Part shown: positions 1-6,488 of the stretch, piece after piece
How the letters are laid out: each line of letters begins with the position of its first letter
How positions within the stretch are numbered: the first letter of the stretch is position 1
Assembly: GCA_023145315.1 (NCBI GenBank)
Contig: JAGLEA010000125.1
Location: forward strand, 1-10,962
Length of the DNA stretch: 10,962 nucleotides
DNA from: Psychrilyobacter sp.
GTDB taxonomy: Bacteria > Fusobacteriota > Fusobacteriia > Fusobacteriales > Fusobacteriaceae
Direction of reading: 5' to 3'
Program-made: the position numbers and the translations under genes
The notes under the pieces: model-generated
Told to the model about the DNA's origin: nothing
What the model saw: the letters and a program-made list of their open reading frames with translations, nothing else
The model's database searches: none

Positions 1-251
1 TCTAAATCTTCTTCAGCAGCAAGTTTCCCTATTTCAGGGTTTGCTCCTGCTCCTAAACCTCTTGTTGATTTTTCTCCCAATTGAATTCTAATATCAGCTA
101 AAGAATCGTGTAGGTCTTGGGCATCTGTATTAGCTGCGATATATTCTACACCATTTACTCCTGCTGCAATCATATCATTTATTGCATTTCCACCAGATCC
201 ACCTATTCCCATTACCTTTATTTTAACTAAATGCTCATTTGTATGTATCAT
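1..251 (-). CDS. ftsZ: Cell division GTPase FtsZ, N-terminal part (runs off window)
   Basis: FtsZ is the tubulin-like GTPase that polymerises into the cytoplasmic Z ring and recruits the divisome. Only the first 83 codons and two further bases lie inside the window. Visible are the first beta strand and T1 loop (MGIGGSGGNAIN, residues 14-25), the T3-region motif ANTDAQ (40-45), and TRGLGAGANPEIG (63-75), which includes the T4 loop. These are diagnostic of the FtsZ GTP-binding domain. The T1 loop has serine where many FtsZs have glycine or alanine, a mild change. The ATG at 251 follows an excellent ribosome site (AAGGGAGG, four bases away). The gene lies 21 bases after ftsA and looks co-transcribed with it. 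The GTPase T7 loop and the C-terminal tail that binds FtsA are outside the window. Confidence 0.97.
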   Translation of the reverse strand, partial: MIHTNEHLVKIKVMGIGGSGGNAINDMIAAGVNGVEYIAANTDAQDLHDSLADIRIQLGEKSTRGLGAGANPEIGKLAAEEDL

Positions 252-255
252 TTTT

Positions 256-263
256 CCTCCCTT
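256..263 (-). promoter_or_regulatory. Strong ribosome binding site of ftsZ
   Basis: The minus strand reads AAGGGAGG followed by four A bases and then the ftsZ ATG. It lies wholly in the 21-base gap after the ftsA stop. This is among the best Shine-Dalgarno matches in the window, consistent with FtsZ being needed in larger amounts than FtsA or FtsQ (the last point is inference). Confidence 0.8.
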
Positions 264-272
264 AGCTTCTAC

Positions 273-1595
273 TTATATAAAATTACTCAACCATTTTTTC
301 CATTTTGATTTTTCTAAATTTTCTTTTGGAATATTTAACTCTTTTTTTACATCTTTTGTTTGCGTTTTTACATTTTTTTCTTCTTTATTTATTATTGTGC
401 TTTTCTTTGATTTTTCCTCTTTTTTTTCTTCTCTACCTATTTTTTTCTCTAAATTATTATATTCATCTTCTAAAGCTGTTAATAATATTCCCACACCTGC
501 TGTAGTTGCTGGTGTTTTTAATTTAGTTGTCATCCCATTTATTTTTATTGTTTTTCCAATTTTTATATTTGGACCTAACAATTTTTTTAATTTATCTAAT
601 ATTTCATAACTTTCTACAACTCCACCAGTTAATATTACACCATTTTTTAGGTATTCTTTATAACCAGAAGCTTCTATAGTACTAGAAATATAATTTAACA
701 TCTCATCAGTTCTAGCATCTATTATATCTCTTAAATATTTAATATCATAGGTTTTTGATTTTTCTTCACTCTTTTCTAAAAATTTTATAGTTACTTTTTC
801 ATCTATTTTTTTACCTTTCATTTCACTTAGCAAGTTTTTTACTATTTCACCCTCTAATTCTAGAACATACTTTAGATCATTTATATAATGCATTCCACCT
901 ATTGGGATAACATTCGTACTTATTAGTTTATTATTTTTAAAGATTGTCATATCTACAAGACCATAACCTATATCGATTAGAGCAACACCATTTATTTTAT
1001 CAATAGTTTTTAATGTAGCTTTTGAACTAGCTTCTCCATTATATACTATATTTTCTACTTCTATGTCTGATTTGTTCATAGTTTCTATTATTTTACTAAC
1101 TCGTGTTTTAGAAATTCTTACTAAATGAACACTAGCTTTTAATTTGTTTCCAACTTTCCCTATAGGGCTTTTCATAATTCCAGAATCATCTACTCTATAA
1201 TTATAAATCTCTTTTGTTATTACTTGTTCATCATTTTTAACTACTTTCTTTTTTGAAATTTCTAATATTTGTTTACAATGTTCTAATGTAACTTCTATTT
1301 CTTCGTCTGAAAGTTTATATTCAATCTCAGTTGTGCTAGATTTGATATCACTACCACTAACACCTATTGTAGCTTTATCTATTTTAATGTCTAACTTTGT
1401 TTCTATTCTTTCTAATCCACGCTTTATACTTTTACTAAATAATTCACCATCTATTATTTTTCCTTTTTTGATTCCATTAGAAGGTACTATAACTTGATCC
1501 AGTATTTTTATACTTTTTCCTGCATCATATAGTTCTCCTACAACAATTGTAGTTTTAGAAGAGCCTATATCTATTCCTGTTCTTATTCTTCTCAT
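273..1595 (-). CDS. ftsA: Cell division protein FtsA, actin-like Z-ring membrane anchor, divergent nucleotide site
   Basis: FtsA is an actin-fold protein that tethers FtsZ filaments to the inner membrane and recruits later divisome proteins. The 440-residue product has the phosphate-1 motif GIDIGSSK (7-14), the 1C/SHS2 subdomain with GVSGSDI (78-84), a second actin half starting at IDIGYGLVD (207-215), and TGGV in the adenosine region (323-326). The family usually shows DIGGGTTD and TGGG at the last two sites, so this nucleotide pocket is divergent. A lysine/glutamate-rich linker (about 385-430) leads to KWKKWLSNFI, the expected amphipathic membrane-targeting helix. The ATG at 1595 has AAAGGAGT five bases upstream, touching the ftsQ stop; the gap from ftsQ is 12 bases. 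Identity is also fixed by its position between ftsQ and ftsZ. Confidence 0.95.
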   Translation of the reverse strand: MRRIRTGIDIGSSKTTIVVGELYDAGKSIKILDQVIVPSNGIKKGKIIDGELFSKSIKRGLERIETKLDIKIDKATIGVSGSDIKSSTTEIEYKLSDEEIEVTLEHCKQILEISKKKVVKNDEQVITKEIYNYRVDDSGIMKSPIGKVGNKLKASVHLVRISKTRVSKIIETMNKSDIEVENIVYNGEASSKATLKTIDKINGVALIDIGYGLVDMTIFKNNKLISTNVIPIGGMHYINDLKYVLELEGEIVKNLLSEMKGKKIDEKVTIKFLEKSEEKSKTYDIKYLRDIIDARTDEMLNYISSTIEASGYKEYLKNGVILTGGVVESYEILDKLKKLLGPNIKIGKTIKINGMTTKLKTPATTAGVGILLTALEDEYNNLEKKIGREEKKEEKSKKSTIINKEEKNVKTQTKDVKKELNIPKENLEKSKWKKWLSNFI

Positions 1596-1607
1596 ACTCG
1601 ACTCCTT

Positions 1608-2282
1608 TTATAAGCTTTTAATAACATAATCTTTAAATCTTATATCAATATAATCTATATTTTTTTCTACCTTAATCTCTGCTTCGAGTTGATCATATAA
1701 TTTTTTTACAATCACATATTTTTCTTTTTTTATACTTTTGTTTGTTCTTATCTCAAACCCCGAATTAGTTCTTATTACAACACCATTAGGAATTTTATAC
1801 ATCTGTGATATTCCACCCTTAAAATTTACTTTTTCCATTATTTCTAATAATTCTTTTAAATCAGATTTACTTTTTATTTGAAGTAATGGCATGTTTTTTT
1901 TTTCACTCTCATTCATATAGCCATATATTTCACCACTTTTATCTGATATATATATATTATTATTATATTTTACATAAACATATGATGTTTTTTCCTTTAT
2001 TGCTATTACTAATTTATTTGGCATCTGACGTTTTATACGTACTGCTTCTATTCTTACGTCCTTCAATATTTCTTTTTCTAATTCTTTTTTATTTAATGAC
2101 CAAATATTATGGTTTTTTAAATCTTCTAAACTAATCAATAAATCTTCTAATAGTTTCTTATTTTCTACTTCAACATCTATTTTTTTTATGTCAAATAAGT
2201 CTTCTTTTTTAAAATCTTTTAAACTTTCATATCCATATAAAAAAAGAGATAATATCAATAAAAGTTTAATTGTTTTTTTCAT
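1608..2282 (-). CDS. ftsQ: Cell division protein FtsQ/DivIB (POTRA domain)
   Basis: FtsQ is a bitopic membrane protein of the FtsQ-FtsL-FtsB subcomplex that controls septal wall synthesis. The product has 224 residues, shorter than the roughly 250-280 usual in the family. It starts with only about five cytoplasmic residues (MKKTI), then a short hydrophobic segment (about 6-18), then a POTRA-like domain (about 29-98: FDIKKIDVEVE, then NIWSLNKKELEKEI, then PNKLVIAIKEK). The FtsQ beta domain follows (about 99-220; YVYVKYNNNIYISDKSGEIY is the typical switch into it). Sequence conservation in this family is low, so the call rests on domain layout plus the ddl-ftsQ-ftsA-ftsZ order. The ribosome site AGGGG lies seven bases before the ATG. 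A 37-base gap separates it from ddl and carries a candidate promoter. Confidence 0.92.
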   Translation of the reverse strand: MKKTIKLLLILSLFLYGYESLKDFKKEDLFDIKKIDVEVENKKLLEDLLISLEDLKNHNIWSLNKKELEKEILKDVRIEAVRIKRQMPNKLVIAIKEKTSYVYVKYNNNIYISDKSGEIYGYMNESEKKNMPLLQIKSKSDLKELLEIMEKVNFKGGISQMYKIPNGVVIRTNSGFEIRTNKSIKKEKYVIVKKLYDQLEAEIKVEKNIDYIDIRFKDYVIKSL

Positions 2283-2307
2283 TTATATTCCCCTAGTTAA
2301 TTCTAAT

Positions 2308-2336
2308 ATTATAACTTATTTAGGTTGTTATTACAA
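2308..2336 (-). promoter_or_regulatory. Candidate internal promoter for ftsQ-ftsA-ftsZ
   Basis: On the minus strand, TTGTAA (2331-2336) and a perfect TATAAT (2308-2313) are 17 bases apart, a good sigma-70-type arrangement. Initiation would fall near 2301, giving a leader of about 20 bases that includes the ftsQ ribosome site. The -35 overlaps the end of ddl and the -10 is in the ddl-ftsQ gap. Such matches also arise by chance in sequence this A/T-rich, so this is inference. Confidence 0.4.
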
Positions 2337-3192
2337 CTTTTTTCACCACTTTTTCTAATATATCTTCAAAGGTATACCCTTTATATTTTCCTAATTTAGG
2401 TATTAAGCTGGTTGTTGTCATTCCAGGGCTCGTATTTACTTCTAAAAAATATAATCCATCCTTTGCTAAAATGAAATCACTTCTACTTATTCCTTTTAAA
2501 TTTAAAATATTGTGAACTTCTAAAGCAATATCCATTGCTTCGTCATAATGTTTTTTTTCTATTTTTGCTGGAACTTCATAAGTAGAAGAACCTGGTGTAT
2601 ATTTCGAATCATAATCATAAGTTCCTGAGTTAGGTATTATTTTTATTACTCCTAATTTTTCACCATCTATAATTCCTGCTGTTAATTCTTCACCTATAAT
2701 ACAGTCTTCTATCACAAGGTCTATCCCCACTAATTCATTTATAGCTTTTTCTGCTTCTCCAAAAGAATTACATATATATAATCCCACACTAGAACCTTCC
2801 CTCGAAGGTTTTATAACTATTGGATATTTAGATATTTCATTAATATTTTTATATTTAGCAGGTGTTTTTATTCCAAAATCATCAACTATTATTTTAGTCA
2901 GAATCTTATCCATTGATATAGCACTTGCTGTAACTCCAGAACCTGTATATGGCTTTTTTAATATATCTAGTACCGATTGTACTCGTCCATCTTCTCCGAA
3001 TTCACCATGTAACGCTATATAAGCTAAATCAAATTCATTTGCTACTAAAGCAGTCAAATAGTTTTCGGCTACTAAGTCTATCTTAAATGCATCATATCCC
3101 AAATTTAGAAGCCCTTGTAATATTGCTTCACCACTCATTAAAGATATTTTTCTTTCTGAAGATATACCACCCATTAATACTGCTATTCTCAT
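2320..3192 (-). CDS. ddl: D-alanine--D-alanine ligase (Ddl, ATP-grasp)
   Basis: Ddl joins two D-alanines with ATP in the cytoplasm, making the dipeptide that MurF adds to the UDP-MurNAc-tripeptide. The 290-residue product is close to DdlB length. It shows the N-terminal GGISSERKISLMSG motif (8-21, with the substrate-binding Glu13), LHGEFGEDG (61-69), the ATP-grasp element KPSREGSSVG (128-137), the omega-loop YDYDSKY (192-198), RSD (237-239), and EVNTSPGMT (251-259) with metal ligands Asp239, Glu251 and Asn253. The K-Y pair at 197-198 is typical of D-Ala-D-Ala ligases rather than the D-Ala-D-Lac enzymes of vancomycin resistance. The start has AGGGAG six bases upstream. It lies 16 bases after murB, consistent with co-transcription. 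Confidence 0.96.
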   Translation of the reverse strand: MRIAVLMGGISSERKISLMSGEAILQGLLNLGYDAFKIDLVAENYLTALVANEFDLAYIALHGEFGEDGRVQSVLDILKKPYTGSGVTASAISMDKILTKIIVDDFGIKTPAKYKNINEISKYPIVIKPSREGSSVGLYICNSFGEAEKAINELVGIDLVIEDCIIGEELTAGIIDGEKLGVIKIIPNSGTYDYDSKYTPGSSTYEVPAKIEKKHYDEAMDIALEVHNILNLKGISRSDFILAKDGLYFLEVNTSPGMTTTSLIPKLGKYKGYTFEDILEKVVKKVVITT

Positions 3193-3208
3193 TTTTATCT
3201 CCCTTTTT

Positions 3209-4051
3209 TTAATCCTCTATAATAACTATTTCTTCTTCTAATTCTATACCTGAATCCAACTTTACTTTTTCCTTTACTAATTTGATTATTTCGATAACAT
3301 CACTATATCTAGCATTCCCTAAGTTTTCTAAAAAATTTGGATGAATATTTGAGATTTGCATATCTCCGACTTTGTCCCCTTGTATTCCTGCTGCTATTAT
3401 TAATTTTGCAGAAAAGTGCCCCTCTGGATTTTTAAAAGTACTTCCCAAATTAGGCATGCTTAGAGGGTGTCTAGATTCTCTTCTTTCTTTTAAATCTTCT
3501 ACTCTTTCTTTATCAAATCCTTTTCCAAATTTGAATATAGCACTAAGAACAATCCATTTTTTTTGTTGAATCTCGGTTTTTCTATACGTTACGTGCATAT
3601 CAGATTTTTTAACTTTACGAATTTCATGATTTTCATCTACTATTTCGATTTCTTCTATATAGTCAAAAATTTCAGAACCATAAGCTCCACCATTCATATA
3701 TATTAATCCACCAACACTTCCAGGAATCCCCGCTAGATTTTCTAGACCAGAGTAATTATTTACACCAGTAAATTCCACTAATTTATCGAAATGAAGTCCT
3801 GCTTCCACATATACTCTTCCTGCTCCTAGATCTTTTATTTCATCTAATTTATTTAAACTTACAAATGATATATCCATATCTTTATCTGGAATCAATGTAT
3901 TTGTTCCATTCCCTATAAGAAATATTTTTTCCCTAGTTTTTACTACCTCTACTACCTCTTCTTTTTTTTCTATAATTATAAATTCTTTTGCCCTTCCACC
4001 TATTTTCATATTCGAATAATCTCTCATATGGTGATATTTTTGGATTTTCAT
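3209..4051 (-). CDS. murB: UDP-N-acetylenolpyruvoylglucosamine reductase (MurB)
   Basis: MurB is an FAD-dependent enzyme that uses NADPH to reduce UDP-GlcNAc-enolpyruvate to UDP-MurNAc, the second committed cytoplasmic step of peptidoglycan synthesis. The 280-residue protein shows NMKIGG (14-19), the FAD-binding IGNGTN (46-51), SGLENLAGIPGSVGG (101-115) and MNGGAYG (119-125). Tyr156-Arg157, GSTFKNP (203-209, with the proton-donor Ser204) and Glu272/Glu273 near the C-terminus fit the family's active site. Its short length fits the compact type II form rather than the longer E. coli form. The ATG overlaps the murC stop by four bases (ATGA), with GGAGG inside the end of murC, so the two are probably translationally coupled. 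The order murC-murB-ddl is known from several phyla. Confidence 0.96.
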   Translation of the reverse strand: MKIQKYHHMRDYSNMKIGGRAKEFIIIEKKEEVVEVVKTREKIFLIGNGTNTLIPDKDMDISFVSLNKLDEIKDLGAGRVYVEAGLHFDKLVEFTGVNNYSGLENLAGIPGSVGGLIYMNGGAYGSEIFDYIEEIEIVDENHEIRKVKKSDMHVTYRKTEIQQKKWIVLSAIFKFGKGFDKERVEDLKERRESRHPLSMPNLGSTFKNPEGHFSAKLIIAAGIQGDKVGDMQISNIHPNFLENLGNARYSDVIEIIKLVKEKVKLDSGIELEEEIVIIED

Positions 4052-5376
4052 TTTGCCTCCAATTTTTCTACTATTTCATAAGCCATTTGAGATATCGTTC
4101 CTGCACCCATAAATATATAAGTTCCTTCATTAGATTTCACAACATCATATACTTCATCTACAGTTTTTAATAATTTAGTTTTTCCAGTTGTAAAAATATC
4201 TTTTCCTAGTTCTTCTAGAGTTATTCCATATATATCTTCTTCCCCTGCAGAGTATACAGGTAAAAGTATCACTTCATCTGCGAGGTCAAAACAACCTTTA
4301 AATTCTTCATATAAAAATTTTACTCTACTATATTTATGTGGTTGAAATATTGCTATAATTTTTTTTGTTTCTATTTTTTTTGCACCTTCTAAAGTTGCTA
4401 TTATCTCAGTAGGATGATGTGCATAATCATCTATGATTTTTATGCTTTTATCAAAAAGTATATCGTACCTTCTCTTTGCCCCTTTAAAATTTTCAATTCT
4501 TATTTTTATCTCTTCTAGTGAAACACCAAGTGTATAAGCTAAATATATCACTCCTAAACTATTTGATACATTATGTAAGCCCGGTACAGTTAGTTTAAAT
4601 TCTCCTAACTCTTCTTTTCCTATTATTACGTTATATACACTTTTCCCATTCTCTACACGAATCTCTGTTGCATAGATATCCGCTTTTTTCTCTATACTAT
4701 AAGTTATTATTTTTTCTTTATCTCTAAGTAATTTTTCTGTTTCACCACAATCTATATTAATTAAAGTTTTCTTCTCTGTTTGATTATGAAAAGTTGTAAA
4801 AGATTTTTTTATATTCTCAAAATTTCCATGGTTTTCTAGATGATCTGGTTCTATATTAGTAATTATAGAATAGTCTGGTAGAAGGTATAAAAATGAATTA
4901 TCACTTTCATCTGCTTCTGCCACTAAATATTCACCTTGTCCACAGCATGCATTTGAGTTTATTTCTGGTAATATCCCTCCAACTATTATTGTTGGATCCA
5001 ATGGAAGCATTACAGCACCTAACATTGAGCTTGTCGTTGTTTTCCCATGAGTTCCAGCAATTGCAATTCCTGATTTTTTGTTAAATAATAAAGCTAATAG
5101 TTCTCCACGCTTTATCACTTCTATATTATTATTTTTTGCATAGCTATATTCAGGATTTGTTAATTTTATAGCACTAGATCTCACGACTAAGTCCATCCCT
5201 CTAACATTGTCTTCTTTATGCTCATAATATATTTTTACACCTAATTTTTCCAACTCGAGTGCAACATCTTTTTTGTTTTTATCAGATCCACTAACTTGAT
5301 ATCCACTTTTTGCCATTACTTTTGCTAATCCACTCATCCCAATTCCGTTTATACCTATAAAAAAAACTTTCTTCAT
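4048..5376 (-). CDS. murC: UDP-N-acetylmuramate--L-alanine ligase (MurC)
   Basis: MurC adds L-alanine, the first residue of the stem peptide, to UDP-MurNAc using ATP. The 442-residue product has the full three-domain Mur ligase layout. The UDP-binding Rossmann loop is GINGIGMSGLA (8-18). The P-loop is AGTHGKTTT (107-115), followed by EADESD (154-159) and NIEPDHLE (174-181) in the central ATPase domain. The C-terminal domain carries DDYAHHPTE (316-324), FQPHKYSR (344-351) and MGAGTI (423-428). The histidine-containing P-loop and DDYAHHPTE separate MurC from MurD, MurE and MurF. The ribosome site GGAGGAAC lies inside the last codons of murG, whose stop is one base before this ATG. The stop overlaps murB. 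Nothing is truncated. Confidence 0.98.
   Translation of the reverse strand: MKKVFFIGINGIGMSGLAKVMAKSGYQVSGSDKNKKDVALELEKLGVKIYYEHKEDNVRGMDLVVRSSAIKLTNPEYSYAKNNNIEVIKRGELLALLFNKKSGIAIAGTHGKTTTSSMLGAVMLPLDPTIIVGGILPEINSNACCGQGEYLVAEADESDNSFLYLLPDYSIITNIEPDHLENHGNFENIKKSFTTFHNQTEKKTLINIDCGETEKLLRDKEKIITYSIEKKADIYATEIRVENGKSVYNVIIGKEELGEFKLTVPGLHNVSNSLGVIYLAYTLGVSLEEIKIRIENFKGAKRRYDILFDKSIKIIDDYAHHPTEIIATLEGAKKIETKKIIAIFQPHKYSRVKFLYEEFKGCFDLADEVILLPVYSAGEEDIYGITLEELGKDIFTTGKTKLLKTVDEVYDVVKSNEGTYIFMGAGTISQMAYEIVEKLEAK
4056..4060 (-). promoter_or_regulatory. murB ribosome binding site inside murC
   Basis: GGAGG lies four bases before the murB ATG and within the last codons of murC, whose TGA stop overlaps that ATG (ATGA, 4048-4051). 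This is a classic arrangement for translational coupling, so MurB output probably follows MurC. Confidence 0.8.
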
Positions 5377-5377
5377 T

Positions 5378-6451
5378 TTAGTTCCTCCAAATTTCTAAAG
5401 CTTCTACAATCTTCTCTGCTGAATTCCCTTTATTCATCTTTTTTAATTCAGCCTTCATATCTTTTAAGTTTGCCTCATTTTTTATTAATTCCAAAGCTAA
5501 TGACACTCCATTTTTTGCCTCACTATCTTTATATACAAAACAAGCTTTATTATCTGATAAAATCTTTGTATTTTCATACTGTCCTACTTCACGCACTTGA
5601 TACGGTATCAATATCGATGGTTTTTCCAATTCTATTAATTCTGATATTGTCAAAGCTCCTGATCTACATAGCACTAGATCCGCTGCACACATGATGTTTG
5701 CCATATTATCAAAATAAGGTTTAATCTGATCTGTTAACTTATATTTAGATATTTTTGACATTACATCTTCATAATTTTTTTCTCCTGTTGCCCAGTATAC
5801 TCTTATATTTTTTTCTTTATAAAAATCTTCCCATTTTTCTATTAGAGCATCATTTATACTTTTTGCTCCTAAACTACCACCCATTATTAATAAAAGTTTT
5901 TCATTATTTTCTAACTTTATTTTTTCTCTTTCTTTCTCAATGTTTAAACTATAAAATTCTTTCCTTAAAGGGTTTCCAGTTACTTCTAATTTTAATTGAT
6001 GTTTAATAGGTATATTTTCATAAGTCGTCTCAAACGCTAAAAACATTTTTTTACAAAATCTATAAAACATCTTATTTGCTAGTCCTAATGTTGCATTTTG
6101 CTCTTGTAAATATATAGGTATTCTTAAAATTAATGAGCCTAATAATATTGGTATAGATATATAGTTTCCAAATCCTATTACTGCATCTGGCTTTTCTTCT
6201 TTCAATATTCCAATTGCTTTTTTTGTAGCTTTTAGCATCTTTATTATAGTTTTTATTTTTTTTATACTAATAGGAACTATGTCTAGACCAATAAATCTAA
6301 ATCCAGCATTAGGAACTAATTCTTTTTCCATCCTAGTACTTGTTCCCACGAACAATACATCTATATTTCTATTTTTCAATTCTTCTGATACAGCTAATGC
6401 AGGGTAGATATGTCCACCTGTTCCACCTGCTGTTATTATGACTTTTTTCAT
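5378..6451 (-). CDS. murG: MurG, UDP-GlcNAc:lipid I N-acetylglucosaminyltransferase
   Basis: MurG is a GT-B glycosyltransferase on the inner face of the membrane that adds GlcNAc to lipid I, giving lipid II. The product, 357 residues from the chosen ATG, shows the N-terminal glycine loop GGTGGHIYPALA (9-20), GFGNYIS (93-99), LQEQNATLGLANK (115-127), TGNPLR (158-163), GGSLGA (191-196), CRSGALTISEL (262-272) and GQYENTK (290-296). The second glycine loop is usually GGY but is GNY here. A TTG 24 bases upstream (6475) could extend the frame by eight residues. I reject it because the ATG at 6451 has AGGAGG four bases away and starts exactly where the family's MKKVIITAGG-type N-terminus begins. The gene lies 37 bases after murD. 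Most other dcw clusters have ftsW here. Confidence 0.97.
   Translation of the reverse strand: MKKVIITAGGTGGHIYPALAVSEELKNRNIDVLFVGTSTRMEKELVPNAGFRFIGLDIVPISIKKIKTIIKMLKATKKAIGILKEEKPDAVIGFGNYISIPILLGSLILRIPIYLQEQNATLGLANKMFYRFCKKMFLAFETTYENIPIKHQLKLEVTGNPLRKEFYSLNIEKEREKIKLENNEKLLLIMGGSLGAKSINDALIEKWEDFYKEKNIRVYWATGEKNYEDVMSKISKYKLTDQIKPYFDNMANIMCAADLVLCRSGALTISELIELEKPSILIPYQVREVGQYENTKILSDNKACFVYKDSEAKNGVSLALELIKNEANLKDMKAELKKMNKGNSAEKIVEALEIWRN
5384..5388 (-). promoter_or_regulatory. murC ribosome binding site inside murG
   Basis: GGAGG lies in the Trp-Arg codons at the very end of murG, seven bases before the murC ATG. The murG stop and the murC start are one base apart, so the same ribosomes could move from murG to murC. 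Confidence 0.75.
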
Positions 6452-6454
6452 CTT

Positions 6455-6461
6455 CCCTCCT
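6455..6461 (-). promoter_or_regulatory. murG ribosome binding site (decides the start)
   Basis: The minus strand reads AGGAGGG then AAG then ATG (start at 6451). This strong site lies inside the frame extension that a TTG start at 6475 would give, and that TTG has no comparable site before it. The ATG is therefore the better start. Confidence 0.85.
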
Positions 6462-6488
6462 ACCGCTATTATCAAATAAATAATTTAG

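Noticed and set aside
280..320. Weak promoter-like hexamers (TGGAAA, then TATATA) before ftsZ
   Set aside because: Both match only four of six consensus bases and lie in ftsA coding sequence; not distinguishable from background.
2320..3192. Possibility that the D-Ala ligase is a vancomycin-resistance D-Ala-D-Lac type
   Set aside because: The omega loop has the K-Y pair of ordinary Ddl, and the gene sits within the normal dcw order.
6468..6473. GATAAT as a -10 for a promoter before murG
   Set aside because: No acceptable -35 lies at 16-18 bases; the best candidate (TTGGAG) is about 20 bases away and inside murD.
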